From Stieleria magnilauensis (GTDB lineage Bacteria; Planctomycetota; Planctomycetia; Pirellulales; Pirellulaceae), in the NCBI GenBank assembly GCA_007753675.1, contig CP036432.1:4748394-4812393 (forward strand): DNA of 64,000 bases. Reading direction: 5' to 3'. Of the stretch, positions 9,797-19,897 are shown in pieces (position 1 is the stretch's first letter; each line of letters starts with the position of its first letter). The position numbers and the translations under genes were made by a program. A model generated the notes under the pieces. That model had not been told where the DNA came from. It saw nothing but the letters and a program-made list of their open reading frames with translations, and searched no databases.

Positions 9797-11509
9797 ATGT
9801 ATCGCGGCGGGCTGCGAAGAAGGCCCTGCCGCAAACAGAGCGGTTGCTCATTCTTTAATGCATCTGGAACTATCGTGTTTGTTTTTCACACCTCGTCTTC
9901 GCACGCGAGCCTACCGGCACGAAAGCCACCAAGCCGTCCGACAAGACAGCCACCAAGGCTGCCCGAGCATTTAAAACTGATGTTAGTGACCGGGCTCCTG
10001 GTAGCCACGGCGTCTCAAGTTCGAGGCGAACCCCCGCTGTCCCCCGCCTTCGAATTTAACTTGGAGACGTTTTCAGATACCGACAATCTGCCGCTTACAG
10101 AAGTCATCGAAGAAGAAGAATTGGCGTCGTGGTTGTTTGAGCAGCGTGACCCGGCGGTTTCAGAATCGGACCAAACCTCAGTCGTCGCAGCAGCCGTCAG
10201 CAATACCGTGGCCGAGCAGTCGCCGGCGATCGAAATTGAAGCCTCGCTCGCGTCGAGCCGACGAGTGACCGAATCGGTACCGGAGGCGATGAAGTTAACT
10301 CATGACATCGACCATCATTCTGGAGACCTATTACCAGAATGGCCGGCGTTGCGTCTGGGCGGCTGGTTCGCCCAAGGCTTCACAGGCAACGTCAATCGCC
10401 CGTCAAACGGACTGAATCGCCCTGTTGTGTTTAACGACTTGGCGAACAAGTTCTCGCTTCACCAAGCTTATCTTCATGCACGTACAGACCTCTACAGCCA
10501 AGGCAACGACTGGAGCCTGATCGCGGGCTTGGATGTGAATTATGGTTACGATTCCCAATACTTGACGGTTCCCGGACTAGAGCGTCATCAAGACGGAACA
10601 CGCAAACTTAACTCTGAAGATAGCGACTACGGACTCAGTTTCCCTCAATTGTTTTTTGAGCTCCGAACGAAACTTGGCGACCGACCTCTCACTTTAAAAC
10701 TCGGACGCTTTCTTTCGCTGACCAGTTCCGAAAGTCTGGCGTCACCGGCCAACGCCCTCTACTCGCATTCGTACTCGTTTTCATATGCGAACCCCTTTAC
10801 TCAATCCGGCGTCTTGGCGGCTTATCAAACGAGCCCCGGGACGACGTGGTTCTTAGGCTATAACCAAGGTTGGGACAATTGGCGCAGTCGGTCGAACCGG
10901 TGGGGGATTCTGTCCGGCATTGCACTTCAAGACGCGGCAGACCATCACGAATTCAGATTCTTCGCACACCTTGGCGAAGACCTAACGAACGCCCTGACAA
11001 ATTCGACGCCGATCACGGGCAGCCGAAACTCGTTCCACGCAACCTATCGCCGAGCACTCCATCGCCGGCTTCGATACGTCGTTGATGCGGTTGCCGGATC
11101 ACAAGAGGACGCGGTCATCGTCGTCCATCCAGCGATCTCACAAGTCAGCTTTCGGACCGCACGATGGTACGGGCTGACACAGTATTTACATTGGACTGCA
11201 TCCGATCGCACCCGAGCATCGCTACGCGTTGAATGGTTCCGTGATGCTGATCATAGCCGCATCGGGACGCCGGTTGAGTTCGACCCGGGCGGCCTCGTTC
11301 TCAACGGCGGCGACTATTTTGGATTGACGGCGGGATGCCAAACCAGACTCTTCCCCAATGTACTGCTCCGCCCGGAAATCCGTTGGGACTGGTCGAACAC
11401 TCGCGGCAGCGGCACCGTTCCCGGAGGCGATCCAAGTGTACGTGCCTTCGGCGACCGAACCGACGCCGAGCAACTGACGCTCGCTGCGGACTTTATCATT
11501 CAATATTAG
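9797..11509 (+). CDS. Outer-membrane beta-barrel porin, OmpL/BBP2-like
   Basis: Probably a trimeric or monomeric porin of the 'putative beta-barrel porin-2' group. Seen: a hydrophobic signal-like stretch MLVTGLLVATASQVRG around residue 62, an acidic linker of about 100 residues, then a barrel that starts with LRLGGWFAQGF and continues with alternating aromatic/polar strands and short Asn/Gly/Asp turns (GLDVNYGYDSQYL, LGYNQGWDNWR). The C-terminus ends FIIQY, an aromatic terminal strand as expected for an outer-membrane barrel. The start is uncertain. The ATG at 9797 leaves the hydrophobic stretch too far inside for a normal signal peptide; an ATG at 9980 begins directly at it, and a GTG near 9875 is also possible. 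It lies just upstream of the giant surface protein and in the same direction, 77 bases before its start. Confidence 0.7.
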   Translation: MYRGGLRRRPCRKQSGCSFFNASGTIVFVFHTSSSHASLPARKPPSRPTRQPPRLPEHLKLMLVTGLLVATASQVRGEPPLSPAFEFNLETFSDTDNLPLTEVIEEEELASWLFEQRDPAVSESDQTSVVAAAVSNTVAEQSPAIEIEASLASSRRVTESVPEAMKLTHDIDHHSGDLLPEWPALRLGGWFAQGFTGNVNRPSNGLNRPVVFNDLANKFSLHQAYLHARTDLYSQGNDWSLIAGLDVNYGYDSQYLTVPGLERHQDGTRKLNSEDSDYGLSFPQLFFELRTKLGDRPLTLKLGRFLSLTSSESLASPANALYSHSYSFSYANPFTQSGVLAAYQTSPGTTWFLGYNQGWDNWRSRSNRWGILSGIALQDAADHHEFRFFAHLGEDLTNALTNSTPITGSRNSFHATYRRALHRRLRYVVDAVAGSQEDAVIVVHPAISQVSFRTARWYGLTQYLHWTASDRTRASLRVEWFRDADHSRIGTPVEFDPGGLVLNGGDYFGLTAGCQTRLFPNVLLRPEIRWDWSNTRGSGTVPGGDPSVRAFGDRTDAEQLTLAADFIIQY

Positions 11510-11586
11510 CAATGCGTCGGTCGGCTCGATCCGCCTCACTCACGACGCAAGCCATCAACTCACGCTCTCTCAAGAAAGGACTCTTG

Positions 11587-14500
11587 ATGCCTAGGAACCG
11601 CCGAGCTCGACGCAACGGATTTGAAGCATTGGAACGACGGCTTCCCCTTGCGATCGACACCTACTTCGTGGACCTGTCGGGAATCGGACCGACAGATATT
11701 TTTGGACCGACAGCTGGTGGCGAGGTTCAGGAAGTTTTTGTCAACCACCCCAAGAGTGATGGTGGAGTGATCAGCACGTCTTATGATCATGAACGGCAGA
11801 ACCAGCCGCCCCGACTGACCGACCCGCCTGAGTTTGAGTTTGATTTGGGAGACGGCGATCATTTCGTTTCCTACCCGCCACCGGGTCTGCTCTGGACCGT
11901 ATTCGATCCCGAAGGCGGGCAAGTCACGATCGTACCAGGCGAAGTGATCAGTGTCCTCGGCGCGACGGTGACCGTGTACGTCGACGGCAGCTTTCTTTAT
12001 GACCCCTCGACCAGCGAAGCGATCTTGTCACTTCAATCGGGAGAAGTGGTGGAGGACCAATTCGACTACACGGCAGTCGACCCTGAGGGATTGACGACGA
12101 CGTTCACTGCGACAGTTCGTGTGACCGGGACGAATGACGGCCCTTCGCTCAATACATCCGTCATCGCAACGGTAGGTGAAGGCCGATCGTCTACTCTCAC
12201 CGCCGAAGTGCTCGACGGGTCAGATCCAGACACTCCCACGGACCAACTGGTCTATCATGTTTCCACCACACCGGCGCATGGACAACTCGAACTCACCGGT
12301 CAGGTCGGAATTCAAGTCTCGACCTTCACCCAGGCCGACGTCGACAACCATCGTGTGATCTATGTTCACGACGGCACCGAGACGACTGCGGATCAGTTTG
12401 CCGTAACGCTTCATGACGGTGGACTTGACGGAACGGTTCCGGCGACGGGGACGGTCGACATCGCAATTTTCCTGTTGAATGACGCTCCGGGAAGAACCGG
12501 AGCCTGGCCGAGCACCATCGACGCCCCCGAGGATGGATCCGCCTACATTGACTTGAGTGCGATCGAGGTCTTCGACGCCGAAAACAGTGATCTGACCCTG
12601 ATGCTCGAGACGGCGGGCGGAATGTTGATGTCAAACCCACAAGACGATGTGGTGGTCAATGGCAGCGGGACGTCCCAGTTGACCATCGCGGGTCGCCCCG
12701 ACGATTTAAACGAATTCCTGGATCTTTCGAATGGAATCTTGTACTCACCGCCGCAAAATGCCTCCGGCCCCGAAGCCGATCGTCTGACCGGCTCTTTGTC
12801 TGACGATCAATCAACCACGACTTTGGGTACCGCGACGATCCGCATCGAGAATGTCAACGATGCAGCACAAGTCATCTCCTTAGAGACGACCGAACTGAGC
12901 TTTCAGTCCGGGGCCATGCCGGTCACCCTCAGCCAAACCATCGACGTCTTCGATCCAGACCACTCAACCATGACGGGTGCAGTGATCGCGTTCTCCACGT
13001 TTTATGTTGCCGGTGAAGACGAACTGACGTTTAGCAACCAGAGCGGGATCTCAGGCAACTTCGATGCAACCACCGGCACGCTCACGCTGGCGGGGGCTGC
13101 ATCCAAGGAAGACTACGTCGCTGCCCTGCGAACGGTGCACTACAGCAACGACAGCACTTCCACGACCCCGGGTAAGCGAACCGTCGCCTTCTCGATCGAT
13201 GACGGCACCGGTCTGGGCCCGCAACAAACGCGCAACATCGCAGTCTCCGTAGGCCCCCCGCCGTTGCTGACCCTGGACGCAGACAACTCCGGGGGAGCGT
13301 CGCCAGATGTCTATCGGACGTTTGTCGAAAACTCCAGTGTCCTCCTGCTCGCCAATCAAAGCGGCATTTCCGATGGCGATGACCTTCAACTGGAAGGGGC
13401 AGAGATTTTTCTCACCGAAACATTTGATGGCAGCGACGAAGGCCTGACGCTCGCCGGAATGCTCTCGCCGGACATCATCGTCGATTCGAGCTCTAATTCT
13501 CAACGAATTGTGCTTCGAGGTACCGCGTCACTGGCATCCTACGAACAGGCAATCGATGCGGTGGGCTACTACAACACCTCCGAAAACCCGAACACGACCG
13601 AGCGACGTATCGAATTCACGGTCAACGACGGTGGATCCGACGGGCCGACCGTCGCGGCGCTGGTGTCCATCGAGCGCACCAACGACCTGCCTCGCAATGC
13701 CGGTGGACTACCGAGTGAATTCCTCGTGACTGAAGACGTCCCGACCTACATCGACTGGGGAAGCTTGTCTTTGGTGGACGACGATGACGACCCGCTGACG
13801 CTGCAATTGTCCGCCGGCTCCGGCACTCTCGCTGCCGTCTCCGGCAACGGCGTCATCGTCAGCGGCAGCCATACAAATAAACTCTCGCTCTCTGGAACCG
13901 TTGACGACCTGAATGCCCTCCTCGATCAGCCCAATCGCATCGAATACCTGGGCGCAAACAACCTCTACGGAAACAAAATCGATTCCATCACCGCCTCGGT
14001 GGTCGACTTGGATAATCTGGTGGTCATCGGGTCGGCCGATGTGACCATCAATGCAGTCAACGATCCGCCGGCACTTGCGACCAACAACCCCGCTACAGTC
14101 GACGAAGGCGACACCGTCGTAATCAATGCGACCAACTTGGATGAAAACGATCCCGATGATGAAGGTTCCGGAATCCACTACAGCATCCTATCGGGCCCCT
14201 CCAATGGACACTTCGAATTCACGGCGATCCCACTGACCCCCATCAGCTCATTTACCCAAGACGACGTCAATAACGGGCGTGTGACCTATCGACATGACGG
14301 CTCGGAAACGGCGTCGGATCTCGTCCGCCTCGCCCTGGCCGATGGCGGAGAGAACGGGGCAATGACCGTCGAGTTCGACTTCATTGTCAATGTCTCGGCT
14401 GTCAACGACGACCCGTACAACGACGGCGGGACTTTTTCGGACGCGGCCGTCACCGAGGACATGGCAAGCCCGATCAACCTCAGCGTGCTGAATCTTGTCG

Positions 14501-17500
14501 ACCCGGACGCTCCGGTCAGCAACCACCAACTGACATTGAGTGTCGAAGACGGCTCACTCCTTCTCACCGGCGTACCTACCATTGACATCCTCGGAAACGG
14601 TACCGGAACGGCCACGCTTGTCGGCTCGCTGAATGACCTCAATGCATACTTGGACAACCCGTTAAACCTGAACTACCTCGGCGGACTCAATCTGTTCGGT
14701 GACGATGCCGACCTGCTGACGGTCACGATCAACGATGGAGGCAACTCCGGAAACGGTGGTGGCGACGATGTCGCTTTGGCTTCGATCAACCTAGACATTG
14801 CGGCGGTCAACGATGCTCCAACCAATGTCGGTGCATTGCTAACCGATCTGAACGTCATTGAAGACTTGCTGAGCCCGCTGAATCTGAGCGGGCTGGAGAT
14901 TGCAGACGTCGATGTGGCGACCAACGACCTGACCGTTACCATCAGTGTGGCCAATGGAACCCTGCAACTGGTCGTTGATCCGTCCGTCGTCCTGACTGGC
15001 AATGGAACCGGGACGGCGACGTTGACCGGAACCTTGACCGAACTGAACAGTTACCTCGACGTTCCGACGAACATCCATTTCCTTGGGGCGCTCAACGCCG
15101 CCGGCAACGACGCAACGCTGCTCAGTGTGACCGTCAACGATAATGGAAACACCGGCAGCGGTAGCGGCAGCGATGTCACCCTCGCATCGGTCAACCTGGA
15201 CATTTCGGCCGTCAACGACGCCCCCACCAATGCCGGATCCACACTTTCAGACCTGAACGTCACTGAAGACGTGCTCAGCCCGCTTAACTTGAGCGGCTTG
15301 CAAATTGCCGATGTGGATGCCGGCACGAACGACCTGACCGTCACGGTCAGTGTCGCCAGCGGAACGTTGCAACTGGTCGTCGATCCGTCCGTCGTCCTGA
15401 CTGGCAATGGAACCGGGACGGCGACGTTAACCGGAACCTTGACCGAACTGAACAGTTACCTCGACGTTCCGACGAACATCCATTTCCTTGGGGCACTCAA
15501 CGCCGCCGGCAACGACGCAACGCTGCTCAGTGTGACCGTCAACGATAATGGAAACACCGGCAGTGGCAGCGGCAGCGATGTCACCCTCGCATCGGTCAAC
15601 CTAGACATCTCCGCCGTGAACGATCCCCCCACCAATGCCGGATCCACACTTTCAGACCTGAACGTCACTGAAGACGTGCTCAGCCCGCTTAACTTGAGCG
15701 GCCTGCATATTGCCGATGTGGATGCCGGCACGAACGACCTGACCGTCACGGTCAGTGTCGCCAGCGGAACGTTGCAACTGGTCGTCGATCCATCCGTCGT
15801 CCTGACTGGCAATGGAACCGGGACGGCGACGTTGACCGGAACCTTGACCGAACTGAACAGTTACCTCGACGCTCCGACGAACATCAGTTTCCTAGGGACG
15901 CTCAACGCCGCTGGCAACGACGCAACGCTGCTCAGTGTGACCGTCAACGATAATGGAAACACCGGCAGCGGTAGCGGCAGCGATGTCACCCTCGCATCGG
16001 TCAACCTGGACATTTCGGCCGTCAACGACGCCCCCACCAATGCCGGATCCACACTTTCAGACCTAAACGTCACCGAAGACGTGCTCAGCCCACTTGACTT
16101 GAGCGGCCTGCATATTGCCGATGTGGATGCCGGCACCGACGACCTGACCGTCACGGTCAGTGTCGCCAGCGGAACGTTGCAACTGGTCGTCGATCCATCC
16201 GTCGTCCTGACTGGCAATGGAACCGGGACGGCGACGTTGACCGGAACCTTGACCGAACTGAACAGCTACCTTGACGCGCCGACAAACATCAGTTTCCTAG
16301 GGACGCTCAACGCCGCTGGCAACGACGCAACGCTGCTCAGTGTGACCGTCAACGATAATGGAAACACCGGCAGCGGTAGCGGCAGCGACGTCACTCTCGC
16401 ATCGGTCAACCTAGACATCTCCGCCGTGAACGATCCCCCCACCAATGCCGGATCCACACTTTCAGACCTGAACGTCACTGAAGACGTGCTCAGCCCACTT
16501 AACTTGAGCGGCTTGCAAATTGCCGATGTGGATGCCGGCACGAACGACCTGACCGTCACGGTCAGTGTCGCCAGCGGAACGTTGCAACTGGTCGTCGATC
16601 CATCCGTCGTCCTGACTGGCAATGGAACCGGGACGGCAACGTTGACCGGAACCTTGACCGAACTGAACAGTTACCTCGACGTTCCGACGAACATCCATTT
16701 TCTTGGGGCACTCAACGCCGCCGGCAACGACGCAACGCTGCTGAGCGTCACCGTCAATGACAATGGGAATACCGGCAGCGGCACTGGCAGCGATGTCACC
16801 CTCGCATCGGTCAACCTGGACATCTCGGCGGTCAACGACGCCCCCACCAATGCCGGATCCACACTTTCAGACCTAAACGTCACCGAAGACGTGCTCAGCC
16901 CACTTAACTTGAGCGGCTTGCAAATTGCCGATGTGGATGCCGGCACGAACGACCTGACCGTCACGGTCAGTGTCGCCAGCGGAACGTTGCAACTGGTCGT
17001 CGATCCATCCGTCGTCCTGACCGGCAACGGCACCGGGACGGCAACGTTGACCGGGACGTTGACCGAACTGAACAGTTACCTCGACGTTCCGACGAACATC
17101 CATTTCCTTGGGGCACTCAACGCCGCCGGCAACGATGCAACGCTGCTGAGCGTCACCGTCAATGACAATGGGAATACCGGCAGCGGCACTGGCAGCGATG
17201 TCACCCTCGCATCGGTCAACCTGGACATCTCGGCGGTCAACGACGCCCCCACCAATGCCGGATCCACACTTTCAGACCTAAACGTCACCGAAGACGTGCT
17301 CAGCCCACTTAACTTGAGCGGCCTGCATATTGCCGATGTGGATGCCGGCACGAACGACCTGACCGTCACGGTCAGTGTCGGCAGCGGTACGTTGCAACTG
17401 GTCGTCGATCCATCCGTCGTCCTGACCGGCAACGGCACCGGGACGGCAACGTTGACCGGGACGTTGACCGAGCTGAACAGTTATCTCGACGTTCCGACAA

Positions 17501-19539
17501 ACGTCCAATTCCTCGGCGCACTCAACGCCGCCGGCAATGACGCAACGTTGCTGAGCGTCACCGTCAATGACAATGGGAATACCGGCAGCGGTACTGGCAG
17601 CGATGTCACCCTCGCATCGGTCAACCTGGACATCTCGGCGGTCAACGATGATCCAACCAACATCGGATCCACACTTTCGGACCTGAACATCACCGAAGAC
17701 ACACTCAGTTTGCTTGACTTGAGCGGGCTCGAAATCGCGGACGTCGACGCCGGGACCAACGACTTGACGGTTACCGTCAGCGTCGCCAGCGGAACATTGC
17801 AATTGGCCGTCGCCCCATCCATCCTTCTGACAGGAAATGGTACCGACACAGCAACGTTGACCGGAACGTTGACCGAACTCAATAACTACCTCGATCTCCC
17901 TACCAACATCAGCTTCCTTGGCGCGCGCGACGCCTCCGGCAACGACGCGACGCTGCTGAGTGTGACCGTCAACGACAATGGGAACACCGGCAGTGGCAGC
18001 AGCAGTGACGTCACACTGGCGTCGGTCAACCTGGACATCGCTGCGGTCAACGATGCCCCGACCAACGTCGGCGCGACTCTTTCTGACTTAAGCGTCACCG
18101 AAGATTTACTCAGCGCACTTAATTTGAGCGGGCTCGAAATCGCGGACGTCGACGCCGGGACCAGCGATCTGACGGTGACCATCAGTGTCGCGAGCGGAAC
18201 GTTGCAACTGGTTGTCGATCCGTCCGTCGTCCTAACCGGAAATGGGACCGGGACGGCAACCTTGACCGGAACGCTAGCGGAGCTCAACAGTTACCTTGAT
18301 GTCCCGACAAACATCGGTTTTCTCGGGGCACTCAACGCCGCCGGCAACGATGCGACGCTGCTGAGTGTGACCGTCAACGACAATGGGAACACCGGCAGTG
18401 GCAGTGGAAGTGACGTCACACTGGCGTCGGTCAACCTGGACATCGCTGCGGTCAACGATGCCCCGACCAACGTCGGCGCGACTCTTTCTGACTTAAGCGT
18501 GACCGAAGATTTACTCAGCGCACTCAATTTGAGCGGGCTCGAAATCGCGGACGTCGACGCCGGGACGAGCGATCTGACGGTGACCATCAGTGTCGCGAGT
18601 GGAACCTTGCAACTGGCTGTCGATCCGTCCGTCATCCTGACGGGCAACGGCACCGGGACGGCAACCCTGACCGGAACGCTAACGGAGCTCAACAGTTACC
18701 TCGATGTCCCGACAAACATCGGTTTTCTCGGGGCGCTCAACGCGGCCGGCAACGATGCGACGCTGCTGAGTGTGACCGTCAACGACAACGGGAACACCGG
18801 CAGTGGCAGCAGCAGTGACGTCACACTGGCGTCGGTCAACCTGGACATCGCTGAGGTCAACGATGACCCGGTCAACGTCGGCACGCTCCCATCAGATTTG
18901 AATGTAGTGAGCGGTTTGCTCTCGAGTCTTGATATCGGGACGATCCAACTGGTCGATGTGGACGCCGCGGGTGGAACCTTGCGTGTCACCATCGAATCAT
19001 CGCTAAGCCCGCTGACCGTGTTGGCGGGCGGGGGAGTGACTGCGTCGGGTAGTGGTACCAATGCGGTTACCCTGGAAGGAACGGTGGATGACCTTAACAC
19101 CTACTTCGACGCGCCTGCCAACATTTCACTGTTGCCGCTGTTCGGATTACTCGGAGACAACCAAGACTTGCTTACGGTCAAGGTCAACGACGGCGGCAAC
19201 ACGGGCACCGGTGGTGGATCCGATCTCACCCTCGGCACGATCAACATCGATGTAGTAGCCAGTCCTCCCCCGATCGCCGCTTTTTCATCATCGCCCGATG
19301 AGGAGGGGGAAGACGACGAATCGTCGCTGCAGCCTGCGGCGAAAAACTCTTTTGCAGCAGCAAATTCTACAATCAGCCAATCCGCCCCAGGCACCACTAA
19401 CACGGTCGGTAGCGACCAAGACACGTCAAGTTCGGACTGGATTTTTTCGGCTCCACTTGAGGACCATCCTATCTCAGAATCGCTAATTTCGCTGCTCGCG
19501 GACACTCGTCACGGCAATGACAGCGTCGGCGAGACTTAA
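11587..19539 (+). CDS. Giant LEPR-XLL-type surface protein with cadherin-like and 135-residue repeats
   Basis: The 2650-residue product starts at an ATG preceded by AAAGGA. Its N-terminus (RRARRNGFEALERRLPLA) matches the arginine-rich LEPR-XLL-type export region found on large planctomycete surface proteins. Residues of about 80-1000 hold diverse cadherin/CSPG-like repeats, with phrases such as YVHDGTETTADQFAV and repeated VNDAP/VNDPP joints. From base 14815 ten near-identical 135-residue units follow, then one diverged unit and an acidic, Ser-rich tail of about 90 residues without a sorting motif. Asp- and Asn-rich turns (DADNSG, DVDAGTNDL) suggest calcium binding. A role in adhesion, cell envelope or matrix is inferred. 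The near-identity of the repeats points to recent expansion or gene conversion. The porin gene lies immediately upstream. Confidence 0.85.
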   Translation: MPRNRRARRNGFEALERRLPLAIDTYFVDLSGIGPTDIFGPTAGGEVQEVFVNHPKSDGGVISTSYDHERQNQPPRLTDPPEFEFDLGDGDHFVSYPPPGLLWTVFDPEGGQVTIVPGEVISVLGATVTVYVDGSFLYDPSTSEAILSLQSGEVVEDQFDYTAVDPEGLTTTFTATVRVTGTNDGPSLNTSVIATVGEGRSSTLTAEVLDGSDPDTPTDQLVYHVSTTPAHGQLELTGQVGIQVSTFTQADVDNHRVIYVHDGTETTADQFAVTLHDGGLDGTVPATGTVDIAIFLLNDAPGRTGAWPSTIDAPEDGSAYIDLSAIEVFDAENSDLTLMLETAGGMLMSNPQDDVVVNGSGTSQLTIAGRPDDLNEFLDLSNGILYSPPQNASGPEADRLTGSLSDDQSTTTLGTATIRIENVNDAAQVISLETTELSFQSGAMPVTLSQTIDVFDPDHSTMTGAVIAFSTFYVAGEDELTFSNQSGISGNFDATTGTLTLAGAASKEDYVAALRTVHYSNDSTSTTPGKRTVAFSIDDGTGLGPQQTRNIAVSVGPPPLLTLDADNSGGASPDVYRTFVENSSVLLLANQSGISDGDDLQLEGAEIFLTETFDGSDEGLTLAGMLSPDIIVDSSSNSQRIVLRGTASLASYEQAIDAVGYYNTSENPNTTERRIEFTVNDGGSDGPTVAALVSIERTNDLPRNAGGLPSEFLVTEDVPTYIDWGSLSLVDDDDDPLTLQLSAGSGTLAAVSGNGVIVSGSHTNKLSLSGTVDDLNALLDQPNRIEYLGANNLYGNKIDSITASVVDLDNLVVIGSADVTINAVNDPPALATNNPATVDEGDTVVINATNLDENDPDDEGSGIHYSILSGPSNGHFEFTAIPLTPISSFTQDDVNNGRVTYRHDGSETASDLVRLALADGGENGAMTVEFDFIVNVSAVNDDPYNDGGTFSDAAVTEDMASPINLSVLNLVDPDAPVSNHQLTLSVEDGSLLLTGVPTIDILGNGTGTATLVGSLNDLNAYLDNPLNLNYLGGLNLFGDDADLLTVTINDGGNSGNGGGDDVALASINLDIAAVNDAPTNVGALLTDLNVIEDLLSPLNLSGLEIADVDVATNDLTVTISVANGTLQLVVDPSVVLTGNGTGTATLTGTLTELNSYLDVPTNIHFLGALNAAGNDATLLSVTVNDNGNTGSGSGSDVTLASVNLDISAVNDAPTNAGSTLSDLNVTEDVLSPLNLSGLQIADVDAGTNDLTVTVSVASGTLQLVVDPSVVLTGNGTGTATLTGTLTELNSYLDVPTNIHFLGALNAAGNDATLLSVTVNDNGNTGSGSGSDVTLASVNLDISAVNDPPTNAGSTLSDLNVTEDVLSPLNLSGLHIADVDAGTNDLTVTVSVASGTLQLVVDPSVVLTGNGTGTATLTGTLTELNSYLDAPTNISFLGTLNAAGNDATLLSVTVNDNGNTGSGSGSDVTLASVNLDISAVNDAPTNAGSTLSDLNVTEDVLSPLDLSGLHIADVDAGTDDLTVTVSVASGTLQLVVDPSVVLTGNGTGTATLTGTLTELNSYLDAPTNISFLGTLNAAGNDATLLSVTVNDNGNTGSGSGSDVTLASVNLDISAVNDPPTNAGSTLSDLNVTEDVLSPLNLSGLQIADVDAGTNDLTVTVSVASGTLQLVVDPSVVLTGNGTGTATLTGTLTELNSYLDVPTNIHFLGALNAAGNDATLLSVTVNDNGNTGSGTGSDVTLASVNLDISAVNDAPTNAGSTLSDLNVTEDVLSPLNLSGLQIADVDAGTNDLTVTVSVASGTLQLVVDPSVVLTGNGTGTATLTGTLTELNSYLDVPTNIHFLGALNAAGNDATLLSVTVNDNGNTGSGTGSDVTLASVNLDISAVNDAPTNAGSTLSDLNVTEDVLSPLNLSGLHIADVDAGTNDLTVTVSVGSGTLQLVVDPSVVLTGNGTGTATLTGTLTELNSYLDVPTNVQFLGALNAAGNDATLLSVTVNDNGNTGSGTGSDVTLASVNLDISAVNDDPTNIGSTLSDLNITEDTLSLLDLSGLEIADVDAGTNDLTVTVSVASGTLQLAVAPSILLTGNGTDTATLTGTLTELNNYLDLPTNISFLGARDASGNDATLLSVTVNDNGNTGSGSSSDVTLASVNLDIAAVNDAPTNVGATLSDLSVTEDLLSALNLSGLEIADVDAGTSDLTVTISVASGTLQLVVDPSVVLTGNGTGTATLTGTLAELNSYLDVPTNIGFLGALNAAGNDATLLSVTVNDNGNTGSGSGSDVTLASVNLDIAAVNDAPTNVGATLSDLSVTEDLLSALNLSGLEIADVDAGTSDLTVTISVASGTLQLAVDPSVILTGNGTGTATLTGTLTELNSYLDVPTNIGFLGALNAAGNDATLLSVTVNDNGNTGSGSSSDVTLASVNLDIAEVNDDPVNVGTLPSDLNVVSGLLSSLDIGTIQLVDVDAAGGTLRVTIESSLSPLTVLAGGGVTASGSGTNAVTLEGTVDDLNTYFDAPANISLLPLFGLLGDNQDLLTVKVNDGGNTGTGGGSDLTLGTINIDVVASPPPIAAFSSSPDEEGEDDESSLQPAAKNSFAAANSTISQSAPGTTNTVGSDQDTSSSDWIFSAPLEDHPISESLISLLADTRHGNDSVGET
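14815..18864 (+). repeat. Ten tandem in-frame copies of a 405-bp unit
   Basis: Exact 405-bp periodicity is seen, with unit starts at 14815, 15220, 15625, 16030, 16435, 16840, 17245, 17650, 18055 and 18460. Each unit encodes 135 residues running from the APTN joint through DLNVTEDVLSPLNLSGL, VVLTGNGTGTATLTGTLTEL and VTVNDNGNTGSG. Copies 2-7 are almost identical at the DNA level. Copies 1 and 8-10 are more diverged. A recognisable but distant unit precedes (from about 14410) and another follows (18865 to about 19265). Confidence 0.95.
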
Positions 19540-19897
19540 AAAACTATCGAAGCTCGTTTGCGACGTCCGGCAAATCACGCGATCGGCCGGAACTGTAGAG
19601 GCATTCGCCGCCGCAAGGTGAACGCGGCGGGGCAAGGAGGCAGCGGATCGAACGCGTGTAGGACTCCCCAAAGCAGTGAAAAACGAGGTAATTCCCACAA
19701 TTTAAAGGGCTTAGAAGGGAGGCGACCGACGTCCGATCAGGCCCTCCGTTGCGGCCTTTCGAGAGATCCAACCGCCTCGCGAAAGTCGCCGGGAAATGGT
19801 AGAATTCCGCCTTCTGCCGCAGGCGGTTCTGGGATGACCAGGATTGGGAACCATCCCTCGAAATGCGGCCTACTTTTACGCCCCGTTTCAGGTCTCA
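19540..19897. other. Intergenic region upstream of gyrB, no gene seen
   Basis: About 358 bp between the giant gene and gyrB. No open frame with a family signature and no strong hairpin is seen. It should contain the gyrB promoter, but I could not pick a convincing -35/-10 pair. In-frame sequence from 19844 could extend GyrB by 18 residues. Confidence 0.5.

Noticed and set aside
15051-19100. Series of 118-134 codon open frames on the minus strand at 405-bp intervals
   Set aside because: They are antisense shadows of the tandem repeat. Their regularity only reflects the repeat period.
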